From assembly GCF_003854895.1 (NCBI RefSeq), contig NZ_CP033966.1, positions 2,914,001 through 2,978,000 on the forward strand: a DNA stretch of 64,000 nt, read 5' to 3'. Made by a program: the position numbers and the translations under genes. The DNA comes from Pigmentiphaga sp. H8. Its GTDB lineage: Bacteria; Pseudomonadota; Gammaproteobacteria; Burkholderiales; Burkholderiaceae_B. The notes beneath the pieces are model-generated. The model was not told the origin of the DNA. It was given only the letters and a program-made list of their open reading frames with translations, and made no database searches. Shown here one piece after another: positions 33,618 through 41,803 of this stretch (within the stretch, counting starts at the first letter, position 1; every line of letters starts with the position of its first letter).

Positions 33618-33892
33618 ATGGCATGCTCGAATGGGCCAGCCTGTTCTCGCTGCTGTGCATCGCCATCGCCATGCTGCTGGCCACGCTGCGGCTGCTGAAG
33701 GGCCCGGCCGCGCAGGACCGGGTGCTGGCGCTGGACACCATGTACATCTGCGCGATGCTGATGCTGCTGGTGCTGGGCATACGGACCGGCAGCACGGAGT
33801 ATTTCGAGGCCGCGGTCACGATCGCGCTGCTGGGCTTCGTCAGTTCCGTGGCGCTGGCCAAGTTCCTGCTGCGCGGCGAGGTGATCGAATGA
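33614..33892 (+). CDS. mrpF: Monovalent cation/H+ antiporter subunit F
   Basis: A 92-residue subunit with three helices. RLLKGPAAQDRVLALDTMYICAMLMLLVLGI contains the family GP-x3-DR-x3-LD pattern, and the last helix is YFEAAVTIALLGFVSSVALAKFLLRG. It overlaps mrpE and mrpG by four bases each. Confidence 0.94.
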   Translation: MNGMLEWASLFSLLCIAIAMLLATLRLLKGPAAQDRVLALDTMYICAMLMLLVLGIRTGSTEYFEAAVTIALLGFVSSVALAKFLLRGEVIE

Positions 33893-34323
33893 CGGGCGAG
33901 ATGGTATTGCCGCTGTGGGCGGAAATCGTGGTCTCGCTGCTAATGGTGGCGGGCGGCGTGCTGACGCTGGTCGGCTGCCTGGGGTTATGGCGCTTCCACA
34001 GTTTCTACCAGCGTATGCACGGGCCGACGCTGGGGGCGACGATGGGAATGGTGTTCATCGTGCTGGCATCCATGCTGTATTTCACGATGGCTGACGAGGG
34101 CCCCGCGCTGCACGAGGTGCTGATCGCCGTGTTCCTGACCTTGACGGTGCCGGCCACGACCTTGATGCTGGCGCGGGCGGCGTTGTATCGGCATCGGCGT
34201 GCGGGCAAGGACGTACCGTTGCCCGACGGTGGGGCCACGGCGGCAAGGTTCCGTACCGATACGCTGGATGACGAGCACTATTACTCCGTGGACGAGAAGG
34301 AAGGCCCGCCCCCCGCGCCCTGA
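33889..34323 (+). CDS. mrpG: Monovalent cation/H+ antiporter subunit G
   Basis: A 144-residue subunit and the last gene of the operon. WAEIVVSLLMVAGGVLTLVGCLGLWRFHSFYQRMHGPTLGATMGMVFIVLASMLYF is diagnostic (GLWR-x6-RMH). The acidic, soluble C-terminal tail of about 40 residues is longer than in many MrpG proteins. No clear terminator is seen in the ten bases before the convergent LD-carboxypeptidase stop. Confidence 0.93.
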   Translation: MTGEMVLPLWAEIVVSLLMVAGGVLTLVGCLGLWRFHSFYQRMHGPTLGATMGMVFIVLASMLYFTMADEGPALHEVLIAVFLTLTVPATTLMLARAALYRHRRAGKDVPLPDGGATAARFRTDTLDDEHYYSVDEKEGPPPAP

Positions 34324-34333
34324 CCAACAGGCT

Positions 34334-35362
34334 TCAGTGTCCGTGCGGGAAGACCAGATAGGCCATGCCGGCTTCGGTCGCCAGGCCAATCTTCGCTCCC
34401 ACCGGCAGCGTCGCCTTGGTCTTCACATGGCCGAACGGCAGGCCGGTCACGACCGGCACCTTCACCTCGCGCCGCAGCCATTCGACAACCGAGCGCAGGT
34501 CATAGCCGGCATCGTGCGGGGTGAGTTTGTAGTCGGTGAAGCTGCCCAGCACGATGGCTTGCTGCCGCGCCAGTACGCCTGCCTGGGCCAGTTGCACCAG
34601 CATGCGCTCGACCCGGTACGGGTGTTCGTTGACGTCTTCCAGGAACAGGATGCCGCGGGTGCGCGGGAAATACGGGGTGCCCAGCAGCGAAACCAGCACC
34701 GCCAGGTTGCCGCCCCACAGGACGCCGCGGCAGTCGACCGGGTCGGCCTCCTCGGACTCGAAGCTCAGGATCTCGAGTTCGCCGCGCAGGGTTTCGCCGA
34801 ACATCGCCGCGGTCAGGTCGTCCACGCGCTTGCCGCCGAAATCGAAGGCCGCCATCGGGCCGGCATAGCTGACGGCGCCGGTCCTGGCCAGCAAGGCTAG
34901 CTGGAAGAAGGTGAAATCGCTGTGTCCGACGAAGCGCTTGCCGCTGTCGGCCATGGCTTTCCAGTCTATGCGCGGCAGGATGCGGGACAGGCCGTAGCCG
35001 CCGCGCGTCGCCATCACGATCGGATGCTTCTGGGTGATCGCGCGCGTCAGCGCCGCCAGCCGCTGGTCGTCGGTGCCGGCGAAGCGTTCATGGCGCAGCA
35101 GCGCGCCGCGGTCGGCGACCGGATGGAAGCCCTGCGCCTTCAGGTGGCCTCGAGCGCGCGCGATGACCTCCGGGTCGGGCACCGCGCCCGAGGGCGAGAC
35201 GAGGTAAACGCCGGGCCGGGTTCCCAAGGGCGGGAACTCCAGGCCGGGTCCATGGTCGTGGTCGTGGTGATGATCGTGGCCGCCGGCATCGCCATGATCA
35301 TGGCCGGGGTGCGCATCGTGGCCGGGGTGGGCGTCGGCGGGGGAAGAGCGGCGTCGGTTCAT
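34334..35362 (-). CDS. LD-carboxypeptidase (peptidase S66) with His-rich N-terminus
   Basis: A 342-residue S66 peptidase, which trims the terminal D-Ala from muropeptide tetrapeptides during cell-wall recycling in the cytosol. The catalytic triad is Ser148 (VGHSDFT), Glu242 (LEDVNEHPYRVERM) and His312 (GLPFGHV). No signal peptide is seen. Residues 11-38 are unusual: a twice-repeated AHPGHD followed by a run dense in His and Asp, absent from ordinary LdcA, which begins near GVYLVSPSGA (residue 51). The His-rich part may bind Zn or Ni. ATG 35362 overlaps the tadA stop by four bases, so the gene is coupled to tadA. Confidence 0.93.
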   Translation of the reverse strand: MNRRRSSPADAHPGHDAHPGHDHGDAGGHDHHHDHDHGPGLEFPPLGTRPGVYLVSPSGAVPDPEVIARARGHLKAQGFHPVADRGALLRHERFAGTDDQRLAALTRAITQKHPIVMATRGGYGLSRILPRIDWKAMADSGKRFVGHSDFTFFQLALLARTGAVSYAGPMAAFDFGGKRVDDLTAAMFGETLRGELEILSFESEEADPVDCRGVLWGGNLAVLVSLLGTPYFPRTRGILFLEDVNEHPYRVERMLVQLAQAGVLARQQAIVLGSFTDYKLTPHDAGYDLRSVVEWLRREVKVPVVTGLPFGHVKTKATLPVGAKIGLATEAGMAYLVFPHGH

Positions 35363-35859
35363 GCGGACTCGGAAGGAAGTGGCGGGCCGCCGCGGGCGGC
35401 CTCGCGTTTCTGGCGGAAGAAGGCGCGGAGCAGTTCGCCGCATTCGGTGGCGAGCACGCCGCCCTCGACCCGGGTCTGGTGATTCAGCACGGCAATGGAC
35501 GGCAGGTCGAGAACGCCGCCGCAGGCCCCGGTCTTGGGATCGGACGCGCCATACACCACGCGCGCCAGCCGCGCGTGCAGCATGGCGCCCATGCACATGG
35601 CGCAGGGTTCCAGGGTGACGTAGAGCGTGGCGCCGGGCAGGCGGTAGTTGCCGGCGGCCAGGCAGGCCGCGCGCAGGGCCTGGATCTCGGCGTGCGCGGT
35701 GGGATCGTGGCTGCCGACCGGGCGGTTGGCGCCCTCGCCCAGGATGCGACCCGAAGCGTCGCAGAGCACGGCACCGACCGGTACCTCGCCGTCGCGCCAG
35801 GCTTGTTCGGCCAGCGCCAGCGCGCGCCGCATCAGGATGACATCGGGAGAATCGGACAT
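35359..35859 (-). CDS. tadA: tRNA-specific adenosine deaminase
   Basis: A 166-residue zinc deaminase that converts A34 to inosine in tRNA-Arg(ACG). The zinc and proton-shuttle motifs are HAE (His56, Glu58) and PCAMC (Cys86, Cys89). DGEVPVGAVL and NHQTRVEGGVL are also family marks. The length is normal and the start at ATG 35859 is well placed. It forms an operon with the LD-carboxypeptidase gene downstream. Confidence 0.95.
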   Translation of the reverse strand: MSDSPDVILMRRALALAEQAWRDGEVPVGAVLCDASGRILGEGANRPVGSHDPTAHAEIQALRAACLAAGNYRLPGATLYVTLEPCAMCMGAMLHARLARVVYGASDPKTGACGGVLDLPSIAVLNHQTRVEGGVLATECGELLRAFFRQKREAARGGPPLPSESA

Positions 35860-35943
35860 GGGAGGGAAGGAATGAACCGCCGCATTCTACCGCGCGGGGC
35901 GGCCCCGTTCGGCTCGGGAACGGCCTGGAGTCCTTACATATGA

Positions 35944-35963
35944 CTGTCATGTTACTCCGTCAT
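35944..35963 (+). promoter_or_regulatory. Weak Pho-box-like direct repeat
   Basis: CTGTCAT (35944-35950) and CCGTCAT (35957-35963) are spaced 13 bases start to start. A true PhoB box has 11-base spacing, so the match is imperfect. It lies upstream of a gene whose family is linked to phosphatases. Confidence 0.2.
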
Positions 35964-36024
35964 GATGCGGCGCTTGTCCAACCCACCCGACCGAACGATG
36001 ACACTCGCCACCCAGCCCTCGCGC

Positions 36025-37905
36025 ATGACGATCCTTGCCCGCAGCCTGTGCGCCCTGGCGGTCGCCCTTCCCCTGGCGGCCTGCCTGGGCGATGGCGGCG
36101 ACGACGCGGCCCCCGCGACGCCGCCCGTCACCCCGCCTCCGGCCGCGGAGCCGACGCCCAAGAGCATCAGCCTGAAGATGCTGGGTCGCTATTCCGCCGG
36201 ACAGTTCGGTGTCAGCGCCGCCGAAATCCCCGCCTTCGACGCGGCCAGCAAGCGCGGCTTCGTCGTCAACGCGCGCAATGGCGTGGTCGACGTACTGGAC
36301 CTGAGCACGCCCGCCAGCCCCAAGCACATCGGCACCATCGACGCCTCGACCATCTCGACCGGCGCCGAGATCAACAGCGTCGCCGTCCATGACGGCATCG
36401 TCGCGGTCGCCATCCAGGCCGCGACGAAGACCGATCCGGGCTTCGCCGCGCTGTACAAGGCCGACACGCTGGCCCTGCTAGGCAAGGTCGGCGTGGGCGC
36501 CCTGCCCGACATGCTGACCTTCACGCCCGACGGCAAGACCCTGCTGGTCGCCAACGAGGGCGAGCCCAGCGACGACTACCAGATCGATCCGGCCGGCTCG
36601 GTCAGCGTCATCGACGTCTCGAATCCGGCGGCGCCGTCGGCCCGGGTGGCCGGCTTCACCGCGTGGAACGGCAAGGAAGCCGAGCTGCGCGCCAAGGGCG
36701 TGCGCATCTTCGGCCCCAAGGCCAGCGCCTCGCAGGACTTCGAGCCCGAATACATCGCCGTGTCCGCCGACGGCAAGACCGCATGGGCCACGCTGCAGGA
36801 GAACAACGCCCTGGCGCGCATCGACATCGCCACGGCCACCGTGACCGACATCCTGCCGCTGGGCTACAAGGACCATGGCCTGGAAGCCAACGCGATGGAC
36901 GCCAGCGACGAGCCCGCCAAGCTGGATATCCGCACCTTCCCCGGCGTGCGCGGCATGTACCTGCCCGACGCCATCGCCTCGTACACGGCGGGCGGCAAGA
37001 CCTATCTCGTGACCGCCAACGAAGGCGACGCCCGGGCCTGGGGCGAGGACGACGACGCCTATTGGGAAGGCGACGCCAGCAAGGGCTTCGTCGAGGAGTT
37101 CCGCGTCAAGCACCTGGTTCATAGCAGCGGCTTCGCCCGCCGCCGCGGCGACGATCTGCCGCCGCAGCTCGACGCGCTGGCCGCCGGCGCCCTGCTGAAC
37201 CCCGAGACCTTCGCCTATTGCGGCGCCACGGCCGACAAGCCGGGCGCCTGCCGCGATGACGACATCCTGGGCCGCCTGCAGATCTCGTGGACCATGGGCT
37301 ATCGCCAGGACGCCACCGGCAAGCCGGTCAAGTTCAACGCCCAGGGCATCGAGGACCCCACCGGCGACCGCATCATGTACGACCACCTGTATGCCTACGG
37401 CGGCCGCTCGTTCTCGATCTGGGACCAGGACGGCAAGCTGGTGTGGGACTCGGGCGCGCAGTTCGAGCGCATGCTGGCCAGCGACGCGTGCAAGGTGGGC
37501 CCCGACCGCGACGTGCCCTGCGCCGCCTACTTCAACACCGGCCATGACGAACAGGCCACCTTCGACAGCCGCAGCGACGCCAAGGGGCCCGAGCCCGAAG
37601 GCGTGGAAATCGGCGTGATGGGCGACAAGACCTTCGCCTTCATCGGCCTGGAGCGCATGGGTGGCGTGATGGTCTACGACATCACCGACCCCAAGGCACC
37701 GGTGTTCATGGACTACTTCAACACCCGCGCGAACTGGACCGAAGCGCCGTCCAACGACAACCTCGCCAAGATGGGCGACCTTGGCCCGGAAGGCCTGAAG
37801 TTCGTGCCCGCCGCGAAATCGCCCACCGGCCAGCCGCTGCTGCTGGTCGGCAACGAGGTCAGCGGCACGACGGCCATCTACGAAGTCGCGCGCGTACTGG
37901 AGTAG
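36025..37905 (+). CDS. Choice-of-anchor-I-like lipoprotein (alkaline phosphatase-related beta-propeller)
   Basis: A 626-residue exported protein. The N-terminus MTILARSLCALAVALPLAAC is a lipoprotein signal with a lipobox LAAC at Cys20, followed by a Pro-rich linker. The body has repeated propeller-like strands: NGVVDVLDLSTPASPKHIGTID, ADTLALLGKVGVGALPDMLTFTPDGKTLLVANEGEPSDDY and GSVSVIDVSNPAAP. The KTYLVTANEGDARAWG and GPEPEGVEIG segments recall the family annotated as choice-of-anchor I or alkaline phosphatase-like. Function is not established. In-frame ATGs at 35962 and 35998 are alternatives; I chose the one giving the usual lipoprotein signal length. Confidence 0.8.
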   Translation: MTILARSLCALAVALPLAACLGDGGDDAAPATPPVTPPPAAEPTPKSISLKMLGRYSAGQFGVSAAEIPAFDAASKRGFVVNARNGVVDVLDLSTPASPKHIGTIDASTISTGAEINSVAVHDGIVAVAIQAATKTDPGFAALYKADTLALLGKVGVGALPDMLTFTPDGKTLLVANEGEPSDDYQIDPAGSVSVIDVSNPAAPSARVAGFTAWNGKEAELRAKGVRIFGPKASASQDFEPEYIAVSADGKTAWATLQENNALARIDIATATVTDILPLGYKDHGLEANAMDASDEPAKLDIRTFPGVRGMYLPDAIASYTAGGKTYLVTANEGDARAWGEDDDAYWEGDASKGFVEEFRVKHLVHSSGFARRRGDDLPPQLDALAAGALLNPETFAYCGATADKPGACRDDDILGRLQISWTMGYRQDATGKPVKFNAQGIEDPTGDRIMYDHLYAYGGRSFSIWDQDGKLVWDSGAQFERMLASDACKVGPDRDVPCAAYFNTGHDEQATFDSRSDAKGPEPEGVEIGVMGDKTFAFIGLERMGGVMVYDITDPKAPVFMDYFNTRANWTEAPSNDNLAKMGDLGPEGLKFVPAAKSPTGQPLLLVGNEVSGTTAIYEVARVLE

Positions 37906-37911
37906 GCAAGC

Positions 37912-37936
37912 CGGGGCGCCGGATTCAGGCGCCCCG
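37912..37936. terminator. Hairpin between convergent genes
   Basis: CGGGGCGCC (37912-37920) pairs exactly with GGCGCCCCG (37928-37936) around a 7-base loop. It includes the stop codon of the MFS gene and lies 7 bases after the lipoprotein stop. There is no T-tract, so it is only a possible bidirectional terminator. Confidence 0.4.
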
Positions 37937-39157
37937 CTGCGGTTCCTTGCCCATGCCGAACACGATGACGGCGAAGGACACGGCGCAGGCGGCCAGGCCG
38001 GCCAGGAAGGCGGCGCGATAGCCGTAGGCGCCGATCAGCAGGCCCGCCAACGGTCCGGTCACGCCCGAGGTGATGTCCACGAAGGCCAGGAATCCGCCCA
38101 CGGCGACGCCACGGCTCTCGGGGGGCACGCGGCGCATGGCTTCCACGCCCATGGCCGGGAACACCAGCGAGAACCCCACGCCCGTCAGGGTCGCGCCGGC
38201 CAGCGCGAAACCGGGGCTGGGCGCCATCCACAACAGGAACTGGCCCAGCGCCTCGATTACCAGCGAGACCGCCGCGACCTTGCGTCCGCCCAACTGATCC
38301 GGCAGCCGGCCAAAGAACAGCCGCACCAGGATGTAGCCCGCGGCGAAACCGGTCAGGGCCAGGCCCGCGCCTTCCCACCCGCGGCTGGCGAAATACAGCA
38401 CGACGAAGGCGGTCAGCACGGCGAAGGGAGCCGAGGCCAGCGACAGCGCGCCGCCCTGCCGCCAGATCATGCCGATCACGCGCAGGAACGGCACCTGTTT
38501 CCTGGCGCCGGCCGCCACGGGCACGGGCGGCACCCGCGAGGCGATGAGCAGGCCCACCACCGGGAAGGCCACCGTGGCCAGCCCCACCGCCAGGAAATCC
38601 ACGTTCTGCATGACCCACACGCCCAGCGGCGCGCCCAGGCCCAGCGCCGCGAACATGGCGATGCCCTGCCAGGACATCACGATGCCCGTGCGTTGGGGGC
38701 CCACCCTGCCTATGCCCCAGGTCATGGTGCCGGTCAGGAACAGGCTCTCGGCCGGCCCCATCAACAGGCGGCCGGCAACCAGCACGGCCAGCGCGACCGA
38801 CGGGTGCGGAATCAGGGCCGAGGCCACGTACAGCAGGCCCGCCATCGCGGCCATGGGCAGGCCCATCATCACGGATTGGCGCGGGCCGTGCCTGTCGACG
38901 TAGGTGCCGGCGAACTTGCGGGTAAGAATCGTGGCCAGCGGCTGCAGGCCGATGATCCAGCCCACCGCCAGCGGACTGAAATCGAGCACGCCGTTGACAT
39001 AGAGCGGCAAGGCGGGCAGCGGCAGGCCGACGGCCAGGAAGCCGGAAAAGACGATGGCGACCAGCGGCAGCAGGCGCAGCGTGGATTCGTGGGAAGAGGG
39101 AGAGGAGACGGAAGGCGTAGCGTTGTTCATCATCGGATGTCGATAAGCGGCGCGCAT
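37925..39157 (-). CDS. MFS transporter (YhhS-like)
   Basis: A 410-residue inner-membrane protein with 12 predicted helices. The conserved loop after helix 2 reads RKFAGTYVDRHGPRQSVMMG (the G-x3-DR-x-GR motif A), and a second version, GRLPDQLGGRKVAAVS, follows helix 8. The family covers small-molecule and drug exporters; the substrate is not known. In-frame ATGs at 39133 and 39130 are possible later starts, since neither site has a clear Shine-Dalgarno. Confidence 0.9.
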   Translation of the reverse strand: MRAAYRHPMMNNATPSVSSPSSHESTLRLLPLVAIVFSGFLAVGLPLPALPLYVNGVLDFSPLAVGWIIGLQPLATILTRKFAGTYVDRHGPRQSVMMGLPMAAMAGLLYVASALIPHPSVALAVLVAGRLLMGPAESLFLTGTMTWGIGRVGPQRTGIVMSWQGIAMFAALGLGAPLGVWVMQNVDFLAVGLATVAFPVVGLLIASRVPPVPVAAGARKQVPFLRVIGMIWRQGGALSLASAPFAVLTAFVVLYFASRGWEGAGLALTGFAAGYILVRLFFGRLPDQLGGRKVAAVSLVIEALGQFLLWMAPSPGFALAGATLTGVGFSLVFPAMGVEAMRRVPPESRGVAVGGFLAFVDITSGVTGPLAGLLIGAYGYRAAFLAGLAACAVSFAVIVFGMGKEPQRGA

Positions 39158-39206
39158 GGCCCCAGTGGGCCGGCGCGGCGTTCAGCGCATGGGATGACGT
39201 TTACGC

Positions 39207-39401
39207 TTACGACTGCAAACAGGAAGACCGGGCCGCATCATACCATTCGCCCGTGGCCAGGCCCCCTTTCGGACCCGCTGCGTGGAGCGGATGGATCACG
39301 CTGAAGTCCGTCTGGAGCGCCCGTGCGTTCAGCCAGACCAGGCAGAACGGCGCGGCCACGGCCGCGCACAGGATGAGTACCACCAATAGCCGTTCAGTCA
39401 T
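39207..39401 (-). CDS. Small membrane protein of unknown function
   Basis: A 64-residue frame starting MTERLLVVLILCAAVAAPFCLVWL, which is one strong hydrophobic helix or uncleaved signal. A polar tail follows with GEWYDAA and a Cys near the C-terminus. I recognise no family. It lies between the MFS gene and the CHASE2 kinase, all on the minus strand. A GTG at 39410 is an alternative start. Support is limited to the hydrophobic N-terminus and the fit in the gap. Confidence 0.45.
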   Translation of the reverse strand: MTERLLVVLILCAAVAAPFCLVWLNARALQTDFSVIHPLHAAGPKGGLATGEWYDAARSSCLQS

Positions 39402-39433
39402 GCGTACCACAGACCTCGTAAACAGCCCGCAGT

Positions 39434-41788
39434 CTACGCGTTCCCGTCGCGCGGCTGCCCCTGCGGTTCAGCGTTGTTTACCGTGGCGGGCAGCAGCAGG
39501 CGGAATTCGCTGCCCTGCCCCGGCGCGCTCTCGCACTCTACCCGTCCGCCATGCCGGTCGACCACGGCCTTGACGAAGGCCAGTCCCAGCCCGAAGCCCG
39601 GCTCGTCGCCGTCCTCCGCGCCGCCCACGCGCGAGAACTCCTGGAACAGGCGGGCCTGGTCCTCGGCGGCGATGCCCCGCCCCTGGTCCCGCACCGCGAA
39701 ACACCACAGCTTGCCCCGGCGGGCCAGGCGGCAATCCACGCGCGTGTGGGGCGGGCTGTACTTGATGGCGTTGCCGATCAGGTTGATCAGCGCGCGCGTC
39801 AGTTGCGAACGGTCGCCGCGCAGCGGCGCGCCGTCCTCCGGTACGTCGGTGCCGAGCGCGATGTGCTTGGCCTGGGCCAGGCTCCAGCACTCGTCGGCGG
39901 CGTCCAGGAGCACGTCCGTGCCCTCGACCAGCTCGTCCCGGACCGGCGCCGTCGCCAGCCGGGCCAGTTCGACGAAGGACTCCGCCAGGGACTGCGTGCG
40001 CAGCACGTAGCGCCGGATGCGGTCCAGCAACTCGTCCTGCGCCAGTTCGCCCGGGTCGCTGCGGTGCAGTTCCAGCAAGGCCAGGATGGCGCCTTGCGGC
40101 GAGCGGATGTCGTGGGACAGGAAACGCAGGGCCTGATCGCGTTTGCGCTCGGCCTCGCGCAGCGGGTTGATGTCCACCAGGGTGGCGATCCAGGCGGTCT
40201 CGCCGCCCTCCTCTCCCGCGCACCGCGCGTACTCGAACAGAAAGGCCCGCCCGGCGGCATCGCGGCATTCGGCGAAATGTCCCGGCGCGACCGCCGCGGG
40301 CCAGCTGAGCGGGCCGCCGCCCACCAGCGTGAAGCCCGCCAGCAGGCCGGCCATGTCCGCCCCCTTGGCCGCGGCCGCGCCGAACTGCCGCACGGCCTGC
40401 CGGTTCGCCAGCAGGACTCGGCCGTCCTCGCCCACGGCCAGCGCCGCCTCGGGCAGGCTTTCTATCACGGACGACATGAAGGCCTGCACATCCAGCAGGC
40501 GTCCCGTGGCCCGGGCCAGGTCGTGGATGCGCCGGTCGATCAGATCGCCGGCGGGGGCCGCCGCGTCCTGCGGCAGCACCGCGCCATGGCGCTTCAACCT
40601 GCCCAGTTCGTCGACCAGATAACTGGCCGCGCGCTCCAGGCGCCGCCAGTTCCATCCCAGGTAGAAGGCCGCGATGGCCAGCACGGCCGCGCCGGGCGGC
40701 CACCACAGGCCCTCGGCCAGCAACAGGCCGCCGCTCGCAGCCGCCGCCACGCCTATGCCCGCCACCGACGCCGCCAGCGCCCAGCCCGGCGCGAACAGCC
40801 ACAGCGCCGGCAGCATCGCGGCCACCAGCATCACCGTCAGCAGCGCGCCCATCCACGGCTCGATGATGCGGCGCGACGTGCCCGACATCAGGTTGTCGAT
40901 CACGTTGGCCGATATCTCGACCCCCGGCGTGAAACGCTGGCGCGCCGACAAGGGCGTGGGATACACGTCGCCCAGGCCCGCGGCCGTGGACCCGACCAGC
41001 ACGATGCGCCCATCCAGCGCACCGTCGGGCAGTTCGCCCGCCAGCACCTGGGCGGCGGGAATCGTGCGATAGGTGCCGGCGGGCCCGGCATAGTCGATGT
41101 GCATCCAGAAGTCCCGCAACCACGCGCCCGGCGCGGCCTGCGGGTCGGCCGGCGCCCGGTTGCCGGGCAGCGGATCGGCGACCGGGTGGCCGGCCACCCG
41201 CAGCAACGCCAGCGCGAAATGGTTCCATTGCCGATCCCGGGTGCCTTCGCGCAGGAAAACGCTGCGCACCACGCCATCGGCATCGGGCTCGACCGAGACA
41301 TGCCCCAGCGCCCGGGCCGCGGACGCCAGCGGCGGCACCGGCAGCATGGCCTGCACCCTGGTCCCCGCTTCGGCGGTGAACACGGGCAGCACGACGTTGC
41401 CGCTGCGGCGTATGGCCTCGGCCATGCGCAGGTCCACCGACGGGTCGGCCGCAGGCTCGGACAACAACAGGTCCAGCCCCAGCGCGGCCGGCGACTGCTG
41501 GGCGATGCGCTCGATCAGGTCGATCTGCTGGTCGCGGCTCCAGGGCCAGCGGCCCACTTTCGCCAGGCTGGACTCGTCGATGGCCACCACCACGATGTCC
41601 TGGCTGGGCGCGGCGGGGTCCAGCCTGCTGAAGAAGTCGTAGACGGCCGCGTCGAGGCGGCCCAGACCATTCTGCCAGGCCAGCAAGGCGGCCAGCAGCA
41701 GTCCCGCGACGACCGCGATGCCGCGGATCGCAGACCGGGACCGCCGGGGCCCCGGGCGCTGCGTGGCGGATGGTACCTGGCGGTCCAT
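39434..41788 (-). CDS. CHASE2-domain sensor histidine kinase
   Basis: A 784-residue membrane kinase. One helix (about 23-40) is followed by a periplasmic CHASE2 domain (about 45-300: DIVVVAIDESSLAKVGRWPWSR, ALGLDLLLSEP, VLVGSTAAGLGDVYPTPL). Three helices follow (about 312-380), then a PAS-like region (about 430-540). The HisKA phosphoacceptor is His559 in FLSHDIRSPQ, and the ATPase domain shows an N-box at 669 (NLIGNAIKYS), DQGRG (701-705) and GFGLGLA (731-737). It is the third gene after the OmpR-type regulator and the LysM-FecR protein, 15 bases apart, and should phosphorylate that regulator. The ligand is not known. Confidence 0.93.
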   Translation of the reverse strand: MDRQVPSATQRPGPRRSRSAIRGIAVVAGLLLAALLAWQNGLGRLDAAVYDFFSRLDPAAPSQDIVVVAIDESSLAKVGRWPWSRDQQIDLIERIAQQSPAALGLDLLLSEPAADPSVDLRMAEAIRRSGNVVLPVFTAEAGTRVQAMLPVPPLASAARALGHVSVEPDADGVVRSVFLREGTRDRQWNHFALALLRVAGHPVADPLPGNRAPADPQAAPGAWLRDFWMHIDYAGPAGTYRTIPAAQVLAGELPDGALDGRIVLVGSTAAGLGDVYPTPLSARQRFTPGVEISANVIDNLMSGTSRRIIEPWMGALLTVMLVAAMLPALWLFAPGWALAASVAGIGVAAAASGGLLLAEGLWWPPGAAVLAIAAFYLGWNWRRLERAASYLVDELGRLKRHGAVLPQDAAAPAGDLIDRRIHDLARATGRLLDVQAFMSSVIESLPEAALAVGEDGRVLLANRQAVRQFGAAAAKGADMAGLLAGFTLVGGGPLSWPAAVAPGHFAECRDAAGRAFLFEYARCAGEEGGETAWIATLVDINPLREAERKRDQALRFLSHDIRSPQGAILALLELHRSDPGELAQDELLDRIRRYVLRTQSLAESFVELARLATAPVRDELVEGTDVLLDAADECWSLAQAKHIALGTDVPEDGAPLRGDRSQLTRALINLIGNAIKYSPPHTRVDCRLARRGKLWCFAVRDQGRGIAAEDQARLFQEFSRVGGAEDGDEPGFGLGLAFVKAVVDRHGGRVECESAPGQGSEFRLLLPATVNNAEPQGQPRDGNA

Positions 41789-41803
41789 GCGGGAAAGGCC
41801 GCG

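Noticed and set aside
35944..35963. Pho box upstream of the lipoprotein gene
   Set aside because: The two CNGTCAT units are 13 rather than 11 bases apart, and one has a mismatch. I list it only as a weak site and do not claim phosphate control.
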